NCBI GenBank assembly: GCA_013396755.1
Contig: VWZF01003331.1
Coordinates: 65,617 to 129,616, forward strand
Direction of reading: 5' to 3'
Source of the DNA: Sclerurus mexicanus
Lineage: Eukaryota > Chordata > Aves > Passeriformes > Furnariidae
Length of the DNA stretch: 64,000 nucleotides
Below, piece after piece: positions 1-11,862 of the stretch. The notes under the pieces are model-generated. The model searched no databases. It was not told the origin of the DNA and saw nothing but the letters and a program-made list of their open reading frames with translations. Position 1 is the first letter of the stretch. Each line of letters opens with the position of its first letter. A program made the position numbers and the translations under genes.

Positions 1-3000
1 ATAACATTAACCCATGTAACAACCTACAGCTGAACCAACAATGCAGCACCACACAAAGATAAAATGACCAAAAAGAAGTCTGTGGATTCACTACTGGAGA
101 GGGCTCATTTTGAGTTACTCTGGAATAGTTAATATGAATGAAAAAACCTCTCCTTGAAAAAAAGGCCTTAGGCCATGTCCTTAGACAGAAAGGTATTGAC
201 ATATCAGCTGCTCACTGCTTTATCCTCAAATCTCAGTGGAGCTGTTGCTGAAACGCAACAGGTGAGGAAACCTCAGAGCTGGCAGGTGGAACACAGATTG
301 CTGTGTCTTTAGGAGCACTTGGACAGCTATGAGCTTGCTCATAAATGGGAAATTCTCCTATCCAGAAAAGGTATCTTTTCAGTGGGAGCTAAGATGTTGT
401 TCTCCCTTCCTGCAGATGCACCAACTGCAGGTTTAGAGAGGGAGCTGGCCAAAGGGATCTTCAAATCTCAGTGGAAAAGTGTGACATATCCACCTGGAAG
501 TATTACATGCATGAAGCACCACTCTGCTTTTCAGATTGCTCAGATTATGGATGGGCAACCTAAAAGCTGCTGACTTCAATTCGACACACTTGTGATTTTA
601 CTGCATAAACAGAGCTTCTGTCTGGAGTCAGTATCTCATGGGGCATGGCTCCTCAGTTCCACTGAGCATCCTGGAGCATGCAGCATGGGGAACACACAGC
701 TCATCAGACCCCTCTCCATCTGATCTGGGCTCTAGTGTCTACTTCAGCCCTACTGAATACAGCATCACTTGTTCTACTGCATTTACTGAACCATCCAAAA
801 CTGCACTTGAGAACTTTCCCACTGATAAATTTGTGAAGAGCGTAAGAGACTTCTCTAGATCCCAGAATCAAAGGTGCCGGAGAAGATATTTTGTAGTCAG
901 TAAATCATATGTAAGTATTTGGTCCCTGACAGCATTTAAATTATCCTTAGTAAGGGGTTTAGATCACTGGAGTAAATCCTTTCCACCCTCCTCTTAGGTC
1001 AGGGTTTTCTGTGTTCCAGGGTGCTGATATTTCCCATGAGCTACTTACAAGGATACCCTGCAGTAGCTGATGATTAACAAGGAAGAATGCTCAGTCACTG
1101 TTTGCATCTAGCTGAAAATGTTTCACCTCCACACCCTGTCCCAGTGGCTCTTCAGTGCCTCTGCCTCTGACTTCCTTAACTGAGTAAGTACAGCTGCATA
1201 AATGCAGTTGTTACAGCTAAGGAACTTAGTATAGTGAGCAATCAGTCTCCAGGGGTTCCCCTGCCTCCCTCCTGGTATTGAAAATGCATCCAACTGCACT
1301 GGAGGTGGTCTTCTAGACTGCCTTAATTGCAATGGTTTCCAGGACCTTATTCAGCTGGCCTGTCCAAGATATGCCCTGCAGCAGGAGATAACTCTTCTCA
1401 TCCAGGGTTTGTTCATCTGCTCTGACTCTGGATGGGGAGTCTGGCCAAGTAGCTGCCATAGGTCATCAGTGCAGGTCCTGCAGCTGATGGGAGGATTCCC
1501 ACCCTCTTATTGATAGCATGATTAAGAAGTAACACATGAGTGATTCAGAGAGATCGTTGCAGGTCACCTCAGGTAACAAGAGATGGAATATGGCTGTGGG
1601 ATGTAGCATCTCAAGTCAAGACAAGTACAGAGAAGAGCCAAAATACAGCAGGCAAGGCCTCAGGCAATGTAAGCCAGGTTTGGTGCACTGCCAAGTAGCT
1701 GACACACTTCTCAGCATATGAAGAGTTGTCATTCTGTGCCCTGCGTTTTGAAAAGTCCTTTTCAAAGTATATTCCAAAATGTATTCAAGTGTGTGAGATT
1801 GAAGAACCAATCGAGAGAAGCAGCAAGATGAATCCTGGTTTCATCCCTGTGGTTGGTACCAGGCTGGCTCAGCAGCTCTGTGATTCTCCTTAAAGCGCAG
1901 CTCAGCAGTGATAAATAGCACTAAAAGGGCAAATTCCTCTGCCAAATCAATGCACTGAGATCAGCTGGCACTTACCATTGGGCACACAGCTCTTAAAAAA
2001 AAAAATTTACTTTTTGAGCATTTGGAGTAAAGGAGCCACAGCTTTCTAGGAAACCCTGGTTAGTCTATTTTGTACAATAGGACAGTGTTGACTTGTTGCT
2101 AGTTTTGTCGGTGAAGGCATCTTCTGTTTGCAAAGGTAGAAGATGAGAATTGGAGCCGAATCTGGTGTCTCAATTTGGATGAGAAATTTCTAGGAGTGCA
2201 TTTACTTTGGTAAAAGTGGTGAGTCATCAGAGGCTGGAATAGTTCAACCCTGAGTTACTAGGTTAGGAAAAAGACTCTGTAATCTCCAAGTCGTGTGATT
2301 CTCCTGTGGTGATAGAGAGCTTTCTTGCGACCCAGGTAAGGATGAGAGAGTCAAAACCAGGGAAATGGTCATGCCTCTGCTTGGCAAGAAATCATATATT
2401 GAGTGGACAATACAAGCTGCTGACCGCCAGTGTGAGTTCTTGATCCTACAGACCCACATAGAGATACTGCTCACAGAAGAGCATTGCTGCCTTCTCCAGC
2501 ATCCATACTTCCATGCTTCTGTGAAATGGGAGCACATTATCAGTTTATAAACACAATTTTCATCATCCCCAAATATAATTTCTGCATATTTCAACTACGC
2601 TGGTGGGACAGCAGTACTGCCTAGGGTACATGGCAAATCCCTGTGGCGATGATAGCATCACCCAGCTCAGGTCTGTGCACACTTGAATATCCTTAGTGAC
2701 CCAAAGCTGTGTGTCAGAGTAGCTCATTGTTTCCTTTTAAATGATGTCCTGGTATATGAGCCCATTTCTTGCACCTCTGACTCTCCAGAGGACCACGGTG
2801 ATGATGAGCTTTGGACCACTGAGTTGCTTTAGCAATCCAAATAAAAACAAAGGTTGGGACCTCATTTCTATGAAGCGAATCCAGTTCTAGTTACCATGAC
2901 ACCATGACAATCAACTTGTTTACTGCTTCAAGGTACAGTCTAAACATTCTTGGCATGTCATTTGCATAGCAATATCCAGAATGCTTTGTGTCACTCTACT

Positions 3001-3053
3001 GTATTCGGGCTCTGCAAATGCATTGAAAGGTTTCTTTACACGTATGCTTAACT

Positions 3054-3087
3054 AAAGAGAAAGAAAGGAAGAGAAAGAAGAAGAGAG
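3054..3087. repeat. Polypurine (GA-rich) tract
   Basis: Thirty-four consecutive purines, AAAGAGAAAGAAAGG-like, on the plus strand. Confidence 0.85.
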
Positions 3088-5019
3088 CTTCACTTTTGGT
3101 ATGTTGTTTCATACAAAGTGTAATCTAAACTGTGTGCAAAATTAAACATAAGAGCTGGATACATGACCCCCCTATGTTCTGAGGAAACAGGCAGGGGGGT
3201 ATTTACCAAACCGAGGGTGGAAAACAACTGAGAAAATCCAGGGTTCATTTTGGCAGAGTATTTAAGCATGTGCTTAACTTTAAACAGGTGATTGACTGAA
3301 ATTCAGGAAAGAAAAATAGAAAGACATGGAGAAGTGAAAAAAAATAGATTAGTAGAAGAAGAGAGAATAATGACAGGGAGTCAGCTTCACTGTGTGAGCT
3401 GTCAGCACTGCAGAAGGGCCAGGAGGGATGTGCAGGGTGAAGGCGGTCTTGGCTGGGGAGAGCTGGTGGGTTGGAAGGATGCATGTAGAGCTGTGCCAAG
3501 ACATTGTGTACAGGGAAGCCTGTCTGGCAGTGAATGAGGCACCCAGGTATCAGCTAGTATAAACTCATGTAGTTTCTCTGCACTGAATGAAGCTCTGCTT
3601 GCTCACCACTGCTGGCAACCTGAGTGTTGGCTTCAACAGTTGTGCAAGCAGGGCTATGAGCTAAACAGAGCCCCAGAAGGTCTCTGAAAGGACAGGGTCT
3701 TGGGAGAAGACAGTAAACAGAAAGTGGGGAAAGAATTGTGAATGATGGTAGAGAATGGACAAAAACATGCAAAGCTGGAGCTGGGGTCAGCTAGAGGGAT
3801 GGGAATTTCACCAGTCAGTGTAGTGGGGGTGAGAGGAGGTAATGGCAGGGAGGCTGAAAGCCCTGGAGGTGATGCAGGAGCAGAACAGGCTTTTAGGGTG
3901 CTGGAGCAGCTGGGATTTTGGTTGTGAGAGACTAAGTTGAATAGGGCCAGGGTAGGACACAGACAGGTCACAGACACCATCAGGACCATTTCACTGCAAT
4001 CACAGGCATCTAGGTAGAAGATGCGAAGTTCAGCAGGTTGGACAATGACAACTCTCCAGGTGTCTTCTCTTCCTTCTGTGCCCATAGCACATCCAGGCTG
4101 GGGATGGCTCATGCTCAGAAAGAGCATCTTGATGCCCAGGAACTAGGGACAGGAGTTTCCCCCAACAACAACTTTCGTTTACCTACCCCCTTGTAGAGTA
4201 TGGTGGTATCCTCCTAGCTCAGACACTTAAGAAAATTCATGTTTGTCATGGTGGCATGGAAGATAAATATCTCTTGTGGATTCAGTGAACTTCTCAGATG
4301 CTGTTTGAAAAGTCTCTGGAAGAAAGAATTTATGGAGGAGCACGTTAACATTTCTGTGTCTGCTATAATAAATGATTCTGCAATTCTGTTTACTGCTCAT
4401 AGCTGAGGCCGCAGGAGTAGACTCAGGAGGCAATTGCATTGCGTGTGAACAGCTTGCTGCAAGATAGCACTTACAGATCAGGCATCTCTGTGGCTACCTC
4501 CAGTAGAACACCAGCAAAGAGACAGCTCTGGTTGGGAAGAGTCCTGTCCAGTGTGAAGGTCAGAGTGTAGACTGAATGCAATGGCTCCCGGGTGTGTATT
4601 TGTGTTACTCTTCAGGTAACAGCCTCTGCCTCATTCAGTCCACGTGTCTCCTTTGCACCACCTGGCTTGTGGAGTTCTTGTCTCCCCAGACTTACTGATT
4701 CCAGTGGACTTTCTCTGAGTTTATATAATACCAAGTGCAAAATGACTGTGACTTTAAAGAAAACCCGAACAACATGCAAACATACATTTTACCATTCTAT
4801 GTTTAATGTTTTACCATACTGTTCTGGTCTGTCTTGCACACTACAAACCACCCAAATACCTGCACATGTTGCAGGTCTGTATGCATCATCTACTATTCTT
4901 TGGTATTTACCTGAGATCTGACTGGAAAGAGGTTTCTTAAAAAAAAACATAAAGGTGTGATCCAAGACACTACAGACTTTTGTAGTCTACCCAAGCCAGG
5001 ATTATTCAAGTATTATTAG

Positions 5020-5039
5020 CCCCCCTCCCCCCCCCCTCC
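5020..5039. repeat. C-rich homopolymer tract
   Basis: Eighteen C and two T in a 20-bp run, including ten C in a row. Confidence 0.9.
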
Positions 5040-8000
5040 ACAGGGTATTTGAATATTTTTAAGTCAAACTAAATCCAGGTGTATTTGTGGTCACAGCTAT
5101 CATGTATTCTCTCCAGATATCTAGCTGTATCTGTCCGCTCTGCTGGTGCTTCAGGTGTAAGTTCTTCTGTCAAGAACCATTTCATGAGCCTGGATGTGTG
5201 GCTAGTGATATTTCAGATGTACCAGGGTATCTTACACCCTCATCAGACTGGCAGAAAGGGCCTGCAGCAGGCTCTGCTGAAGCAGTGACTGGAGGCCAAG
5301 CCAGACCAGATAGTTCCACCCAAGATCTAACATATATAGTATACACCTGTGTTTAAGCATGGGAGCCACTACCCATCTGGCTGCAAAATGCATAAAATAA
5401 TGTATTTGTAGTCTGTGGCTGATGCTAATACTTTTAATAATTGGAAGGCCAGTGCTGAGGAAGAGAATAGAGATAGATCTGACAGGACCATATTGAGTCC
5501 ATCCTGAGATTCTATTGATGTGTTTTTCCAATTTGATAGATATGGACTAGTATTCAATATATGATCAAAATATACACTTTTCCAGGTGTCCTTTGTTGGG
5601 AACAAGCCTAGTAGAAAATATCAAGAAGCAAGGGGAAAACTAGAGATGGTTGCAGCAGAATGAGAAAGGGGATATGGCAAACTTAAGAATGCAGATCTTT
5701 TTCCTGTTTGCAATCATTGCTACTTCTTTTTTTGGTTAGTTAATTTGTTTGTTTTAATTTGCATATACAAGAGTATATATATGGGTTATATAATATAGAG
5801 TATATATAGTACTTCAGGGTAGTTAAGTGTCCAGCACCAGGCAGCCGCCTGCAGTTACAGCCACATTAAGCATCAGGCCCAGCCATTTGCTGTCATCATC
5901 AGTGTCAGTATCCTAGGAGATGTCCTGATCTTGCATAATTACATCCTGTTAAATGAGTACTTTGTGTTCATACCAAAAACACTTTCAAAATTAATGTAAT
6001 TGAGAGATAGCTATTGTTGATGTACCTGCCTTCAAATCATTAGGAATATCATACAAAACCATTTTATTTAGGATCTTTTGTTAACACCCACCTATATGTA
6101 ATCACATTCACAGATAAAATTATATTGTCATTAGAGAATCAGATCTCATAGCCACCCTCAGGAACCTAAGGATTAAAAATAAAGCCTTGTCATCCCAGTA
6201 AATTAATAGGTAAAATTCACTCTAAGTAAACAAGAGTGGAAGGAACATGCAGCTACTCCCAATGTAATGCTATTGTAAAGCAGAGAGTCGTTTGATCCAA
6301 ACACTGTTCCAGAGCCACAGGGCCAACTTCGACCTGGCACCATGTAAATACATTAACTGCAGATAAACTGAATTGTGGAATTCCTGAGTTAATAATATTA
6401 GGTTTGTGGTTAAGAGCAACAACATTTTAAATACCAATGCATATTTTCAACTGTAAACCTGTTTGATGCAGCCTTTATGTGGAATGAAATGAGGTCTAGA
6501 GTTAAAAATAAAAATCACCTAAATATAAAAGCCAAATAATGCAAATTAATATTAAATAGTCATAAGTATACAGGCAATTAGTGTTAAAAAGATTCTTGAC
6601 TCCAAACCTTTGGTTTTTTTCCAGATATCCATAATTTTCCGTGTTCATACCTTGTGCCTATGAAAGGAGAGTGGCTGTGTATGTGATAGGATGAGGTGTG
6701 GGACACCCACATTCAGCATTGTCAACGGGTGGAAAAGAGAGCCCTGAACACCAACATCATCCTTTGTCCTCCTTTCCCTTCCAGGATAGCCACTTTTGCT
6801 CTGGGACACAGTCTTTAAAGCCTTGATAGCATCCAAAGAGTCTCCTCTCTTCATGCTAGGGCAGAAATAATTCAATTTTAAGATGGAAATATGGTGAAAA
6901 AAATAAAATTATATGCTGGAAAATATTCAAACACACTTTGTGCATTTATAAATCTGCTTCCCATTGTAATCAGATGAGACTGGTCATTTTAGATGCTAAA
7001 ATGCTTAAGTAACTTTTAGAAACCTGCCACCAAAATGGCTAGAGACAGAAAGTTGAAAATTGTCATGTTATGACATTCACTTTAGCAGAGGTGCCCACGC
7101 TCTTCCCACAGCAAAATGACTTTAATTTGCCCAACCTCAGAGTCCTTGAAAATGACACTCTGAGCATTTGCTGTAATGATTTCTCACTAAATTAGAAAAA
7201 TGCCCAACTAAGGAGGGATTATCTCTGCATGTGGATGTGGCATAATGACTGTCAAGTGCACTGAGAGCCCCACTGGGCTTTGCAAGGTACACAGGGTCTG
7301 CAGCAGAGGCCAGTGTGCATCGGGGAATATTAATATTGTCTTGTTGGGGGCATCCATTGTGATACTCTACTGCTGTTCAGACAAAATTATACCATACGAG
7401 GGAATTCTCTTTGCTACTTTACATATATGAGGTGCATTTTAGAGCTGAGGATTAGTTCCAAATTGTCTGTCTGACAAACTCAGTCCATAAAGGATGCAAT
7501 CACATGTGCACCCACACTCTGTAATGTGTGCACCCACCAGGACAGCATCACTACAAGATTCTTCCTCGCAGCTTGGCCACTGTGCCTGCGGTGAGGATGT
7601 GATAGTGAACTTGGTTTTGCACACCCAATAAGTTTCCCAGCTGCACCCTAGGAGCCCAGCAGCTTTGATTCCACAGGACAAAATGTGTTTGTCCCCCAGG
7701 TGTCTGTGCGCTGCTGCTCAGGTTTCACAGCGAGCGAGGAGCAAGCTGGCTGGACAGTGCCACTGCCTCATCATCCCTATCACAAAGGTGAGAAACTTCC
7801 CTGTCTGCCTCTGCTCAGCCTCGAAACAGGACTGTGAGGACAAGCTTTTTTTTTTATATCAGAGCTTGTGCCATGAAAGACCAGAGAGATGGTGGGAACG
7901 TGCTCGCAGATGAGGACTTTGAGAGCTTCAACACAACTGCCACAATAACACTTCAATAGCAACACTCAAACACTCAGTGCTGGTGTTCCTCCCATCTCGC

Positions 8001-9114
8001 TGCCAGCCAACTGGCTCAAACCCATGCTGCTGAACAGGCATGAGGAACACACACATGCCTCTACTGGTCCTCGCTGACTTTAGTGCCAGTGCTCTCTTAA
8101 AGAGGATGCCAGAGCCCCGGTAAACCCACATTAGGCTGTTTCTGTCTCTATTTTGCAATGGCTTTTCAAAACAAGTCTGATAAATGTGAACAGGATGGGA
8201 GGTGAGTGCTGGAGAGTCTGCAAGGCCCTGCTGTGCCAATTAGGGTCCCCTGAGGGGTCTGTCCTCTTGAAACTGGTCCACTGGGGAAGAAAGGGCACAC
8301 AGGGAACATGATGGGGCCAAGCACTGAGTGAGACTGACTGACTATTGTATCAAGGCTGCATTTCAGTCTCAGACTTGCCAAGTTCATCCCCAACAGCCAT
8401 GGAAAAGGGAGCCAGGAAGATGATTCCCATGGGGTGTCCTAACTACAAGCAAGCCCTGCCATCCCATCTCAGATGGGTGATGTGGAAAGCCAGCAGAGGA
8501 GGAAGCAGGGAGAGAGAAGCCAGAGGTCTAAGGGTTCCAGGAGTCAGTGGGTGAAGGAAGGCCACCAAGATGAAAAGCAGCCTAAACATTTTGTCTATGT
8601 GTTCCAATCTGGATAATGCAGCTCCCTAGTGTCACCAAGTCCTTGCAATTTCCAGACAAGGCAACACAAATCAGGCCAGATACAGTAGCGTATGGATACT
8701 GCCTTGTGCCTGTCCTTCACTGTCATGTCTACTGCCCCCCTTCCATCATCCTGGTTGTTCAGAGAGGTCCACAGTGTGCCATGAGCAGCAAGGTCATGCT
8801 CTCCACTAACACCTGGAGTGGAGCTATAGGAGCCTATAGATCTCCTGGACTCCCAGCTGTACAAAGAGCTTCAGGAAAGGCCAGAAGGTGACACATTAAT
8901 TTTATGGACAGGAGTTGAGGCTGTTCCAGCAGCGGCAATTTTACCTGCTCTGCCGTCACCTTTGGTGCCTGGGGATCCCAAATGCACAGCTTCCCCCACC
9001 AAGCTCAGTCCCTGTGTGGAGCTGTGTTAACCTTCTCCATGGGGAGAAACGACGACATCTCCCTTCCTGGCTCTTCCCACTGGCCTCCGTTGTTTCGGAC
9101 ACGCTCCGGAATGA

Positions 9115-9955
9115 AAATCAGGCCCCGTCCCGGTGCGGGCAGAGACAGACGATAGCCCAGGGACCCAAGCGCATGTCCCGACCATGAAACCCGCCGGGCC
9201 AGGTGGTGCAGCTCGGAGGCCTCGCGGGGAGACCCGAGGCATCGGCTGCCGGTGCAGGGAAGGCCGCTGCACCCACCGAAGGTGGCCCTGGGGGTCCCGC
9301 ACTCGCGGGAAGCTGATGCCGGTCCGGCCCCGCCGCTGCGTGTGGCATCCCCAGAGCTGCGGGACCTGCCGGCTGCTTCCGACGGGGCTCTCCGAGAGCC
9401 ACCGGAACGAGACACAGCGCGTAAAATCGGCAAGGCTCTGTCGGGAGACTGCGGCACCCGAGCTGAGCTGACGGAGCCCGGTGGTCGTGGTGGAGGGAGC
9501 CCCAGCACGATCGGCCTCAGCCTGGACGGGGTAGCGGGAGGTCGGGGCAGTCCCCTCCGACTGGCTGCGGCGGGCACCTGGAGAGAGGAGCCGAGCCCCG
9601 CCGCCAGCCAGGTGTCTGTATTCACCGGCAGCCTTACGTGTCGGTGTGTGCACATTGTGCATCTCTCTCCCGCGGACTTGCCACTGGGATGGGAAGGAAA
9701 GGTGTTCAGCCCAGCCTCTCCCCAGCTCGATCTTTACCTTCTCGGGGAGGACCGAGAGAGCCCCCGGGACAGGGCACAGGGGTCCTGCGCACCCCGCACC
9801 TGCAGCTCGACCCGGGGAAAGGAAGAATCCCTGCCATCTGCGCTCGCCCTGGGGGGGAGAGTCCTGGCGCCAGGGTACGGTGGAGAAGGCTGGAGAGCGA
9901 CGGTACTCCCAGCGCGCACCCGCGGACACCGAGTGGATGCTTTCTAGGCGAAGGG
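9115..9955. promoter_or_regulatory. CpG-rich block downstream of GSX1
   Basis: Base composition changes sharply near 9110 from AT-balanced intergenic DNA to dense CpG sequence and stays so until the GSX1 distal poly(A) signal. Several open frames of 90-300 codons run through it on both strands because stop codons are rare in GC-rich DNA. None resembles a known protein or has a plausible single reading. It is probably an extension of the GSX1 CpG island domain, as is usual for Polycomb-regulated developmental genes. A separate promoter is possible but not shown. Confidence 0.55.
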
Positions 9956-9979
9956 AAGGACATAAACCACCAACGAGCT

Positions 9980-9985
9980 TTTATT
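9980..9985 (-). terminator. GSX1: Distal polyadenylation signal of GSX1
   Basis: AATAAA on the minus strand about 640 nt after the stop codon, followed within 10-25 nt by GT-rich sequence (GTTGGTGGTTTATG), the usual downstream element. It would give a 3' UTR of about 650-660 nt and coincides with the edge between the UTR-like AT-rich stretch and the CpG-rich block below it. Confidence 0.55.
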
Positions 9986-10026
9986 GTTGTCATAATCATT
10001 ATTATCATCGCCATCATCATCTGCAC

Positions 10027-10045
10027 ATAAATAAATAAATAAATA
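10027..10045. repeat. (AAAT)n microsatellite
   Basis: About five ATAA units in the inferred GSX1 3' UTR, immediately followed by a G10 homopolymer. Confidence 0.85.
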
Positions 10046-10425
10046 TCTCCCGGGGGGGGGGAGAGGGACGGAACGGTACAACCACAGTTGTGCGCCCGGC
10101 AGCGACTAAGTCGAAACAAAACGGAGAACAATTTTTGAAAGAAAACAACAACAACAATCAAAAAACTGAAAAGGAAAATATAAGAACCCAAAACAGACTT
10201 CGACCTTCCCCGTCCGCCCGCTTTCGGGCACCGCCGAGTTACCGGAGGGAGCGCGGACAGTATCTATCCCTCCTGGCGGGCGCGCCTCCCCCGTCACCGC
10301 GCAGCATCCGCGCCTGTCTCGGTGCGCGGAGAGATCTGCGAGGAGATTCCCGGGCTCGGGGCTGCGCCTGCGGGGAGACGGGTGAGAAAGCGCTACGGAG
10401 GGACGCCTGGGGTCCTGGGGAGCAT

Positions 10426-10431
10426 TTTATT
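10426..10431 (-). terminator. GSX1: Proximal polyadenylation signal of GSX1
   Basis: AATAAA on the minus strand about 190 nt after the GSX1 stop codon. The following sequence is not notably GU-rich, so this may be a weak or alternative site. Confidence 0.45.
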
Positions 10432-10622
10432 TACAACAGGGTGACAGAACACCCGTCTCCATGGGCCGGGGATCTAGAAAGTCGAGAAAGTCCTTCGTAA
10501 ATTACACAAATTATACAAAACAGTATAAAATCCTTCGGCTGCATGTCAGCACCGGGGCAGGCAGGACTCCCTTCCCTGCTCTCGCCACAGTTCCTGGGGA
10601 GCCGGGGTGGGCGTGCGGGGGG

Positions 10623-11775
10623 CTAGGGCGTGACTGTGAGACCTCTGTCGTCCTTCCCCGAGGAGGACGGAGACATGCGCAAGTCCTCGTCGTCTTCCGA
10701 GCACTTGGTGGTGGAAAGGGACGAGCATTTGCAGCTGTGGCCGCCCCCCCCGCCCCGGTGGGAGCTATTTTTGCCTTCTTTCTTGTGCTTGACCCGTCGG
10801 TTCTGGAACCAGATCTTCACCTGCTTCTCGGAGAGGTTCAGGTAGGTGGCGATCTCGATTCGCCGCAGCCGGGAGAGGTACATATTGGAGGCGAACTCCC
10901 TCTCCAGCTCCAGGAGCTGTGTGCTGGTGAAGGCGGTGCGCATCCGTTTGCTGCTGGGCAGCTGGCTGGACGTGCTGTCTGGGAACGGAGCAGAGCGCAC
11001 TGTCAGGACCTGCCGGACCCGCCGCCGCCCGCCCCGCAACGCCAGGCATCCCACTGAGCCCTCCCCGCCGCCCGCCCTGCGGGGAGCTGTTGACCCCGCA
11101 AGCTGCTGCCAGGCTGCAGTCCGTGCTCACGGGGTACCGCGGCCGCCTCTCGCCGCTCGCACAGCCTGGATCGGAGGCTCGACGGGCAGCACAGGGCTCC
11201 CGCTGCGCATCGTCCGGGGCACCGGCGGGAATAGGTGCCGGGACTCCCCGTCCAGCCTCCTAGTGCTGTGCAGGGACCCCGCTCTCCGTATTCCGTCGGC
11301 AGGGTCCCTCGGGATCGCCATCACCTCCCGGGTTCACCGCTATCATGCAGATATCATGCACCCCCCCGCTCCCACTCCTGCCGCCCTTACCCACGGAGAT
11401 GCAGTGGAACTGCCGAGGGTCGGGCAGCGGGTAGGCGCCCTGGTAGAGCGCCGGTGCGTGCCCGACGCTGACGGCGGAGACGGAGTGCTGCTGGCGGGCC
11501 AGGGGCGAGTGGCAGTACTGGGAGCCGAAGGGAGGGAAGGAGGCCTTGATGAGGGGGATGGCGGGCGGCGGCGGGTGCAGCTGGGAGGCGGTGACACAGA
11601 GCGGGCAGACGCAGAGCAGCCCGGCCTTGCGAGCGTGGCAGGCGCCGGCCGGCAGTCCGGGCAGCGGGTGCGAGGGGTGCACGGCGTAGGGGAAGAGCGG
11701 CGGCGGGCTGCCCTCCCCCTTCTTCTCGCCCGCCTCCCGCAGCACCAGCGAGTCCACCAGGAAGGAGCGCGGCAT
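10623..11775 (-). CDS. GSX1: GSX1, GS homeobox 1 (ParaHox transcription factor), complete, two exons
   Basis: A sequence-specific nuclear transcription factor, known to pattern ventral and dorsal neural progenitors and the hypothalamus. Exon 1 codes 11775 to 11391 and exon 2 codes 10978 to 10623 (TAG stop). The join gives 246 residues against about 264 in human. The donor is GTG-G|GTAAG and the acceptor TTCCCAG|AC, so the split codon is GAC (Asp129) and the reading ...HCISV-D-STSSQLPSSKRM matches the GSX1 family. Residues 1-9 (MPRSFLVDS) form the SNAG-like repressor motif of GSX proteins. A Cys-containing CHARKAGLLCVCPLCVTASQLH block follows at about 46-67. The homeodomain spans about 138-197 with the invariant WFQNRR of helix 3 (Trp185, Phe186, Asn188, Arg190) and Gln187 at homeodomain position 50. 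The C-terminus has a Gly/His/Cys stretch, an acidic Ser-rich run and the terminal LTVTP. GSX2 begins MSRSFYVDS and differs downstream, so GSX1 is the better name. The alanine run remembered from mammals before ALYQ is missing. Confidence 0.97.
10979..11390 (-). other. GSX1: GSX1 intron 1
   Basis: A 412-bp GC-rich intron separates the N-terminal exon from the homeodomain exon, the conserved architecture of GSX genes. The donor is GTAAGG at 11390-11385 (minus strand). The acceptor is CCCAG ending at 10979, preceded by a pyrimidine-rich tract. A CTGAC branch-point candidate places its adenosine at 11003, 25 nt from exon 2. Open frames that run through the intron are chance extensions of the two exons. 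Confidence 0.93.
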
Positions 11776-11808
11776 GGCCCCGCGCAGCCCCCGCGCAGCC
11801 CCCGCGCG
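11776..11808 (-). repeat. GC-rich tandem decamers in the GSX1 5' leader
   Basis: Directly before the start codon, about three copies of a CCCCGCGCAG-like decamer (plus-strand reading) lie head to tail. The ATG context is GGGGCC-ATG-C, with the favourable G at -3. The leader would be highly structured. Confidence 0.6.
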
Positions 11809-11854
11809 GCGCCGCTGGCCAGCCCGAGTGGTGCTGAACGGGGCCCGCCGCCGC

Positions 11855-11862
11855 TTTAAATA
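11855..11862 (-). promoter_or_regulatory. GSX1: TATA box of GSX1
   Basis: On the minus strand the sequence reads CTATTTAAAG within otherwise very GC-rich DNA, about 80 bp upstream of the GSX1 ATG. A start site about 30 bp downstream would fall near 11828, giving a 5' leader of some 55 nt with no upstream ATG. Position and context suit the core promoter, but the transcription start is inferred. Confidence 0.7.

Larger units (their letters stand above)
1..9114. other. Intergenic region downstream of GSX1, no gene recognised
   Basis: AT-balanced, CpG-poor DNA. Open frames are short, overlap on both strands and show no recognisable domain or consistent splice structure. Simple tracts are listed separately. 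AT-rich stretches with TAAT/ATTA cores occur around 5990-6600. In other vertebrates PDX1 lies further out on this side of GSX1; it is not present here. Confidence 0.6.
9960..10622 (-). other. GSX1: GSX1 3' UTR (inferred)
   Basis: Non-coding continuation of exon 2 up to the distal AATAAA. It holds an AT-rich part with ATC/ATT triplets (about 9991-10023), an AAAT repeat (10027-10045), a run of ten G on the plus strand (10052-10061) and an A/CAA-rich patch near 10130-10200. No protein-coding signal is seen; open frames here are not conserved in any way I can recognise. Confidence 0.55.

Noticed and set aside
9027..9929. A 300-codon minus-strand frame and a 231-codon plus-strand frame (9252-9947)
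   Set aside because: They overlap on opposite strands in CpG-dense DNA where stop codons are rare. Translations are Arg/Pro/Gly/Ser-rich with no domain, and they lie past the GSX1 poly(A) signal.
10846..11859. A 337-codon plus-strand frame opposite GSX1
   Set aside because: It is antisense to both GSX1 exons and crosses the intron. It results from GC-rich codons on the coding strand.
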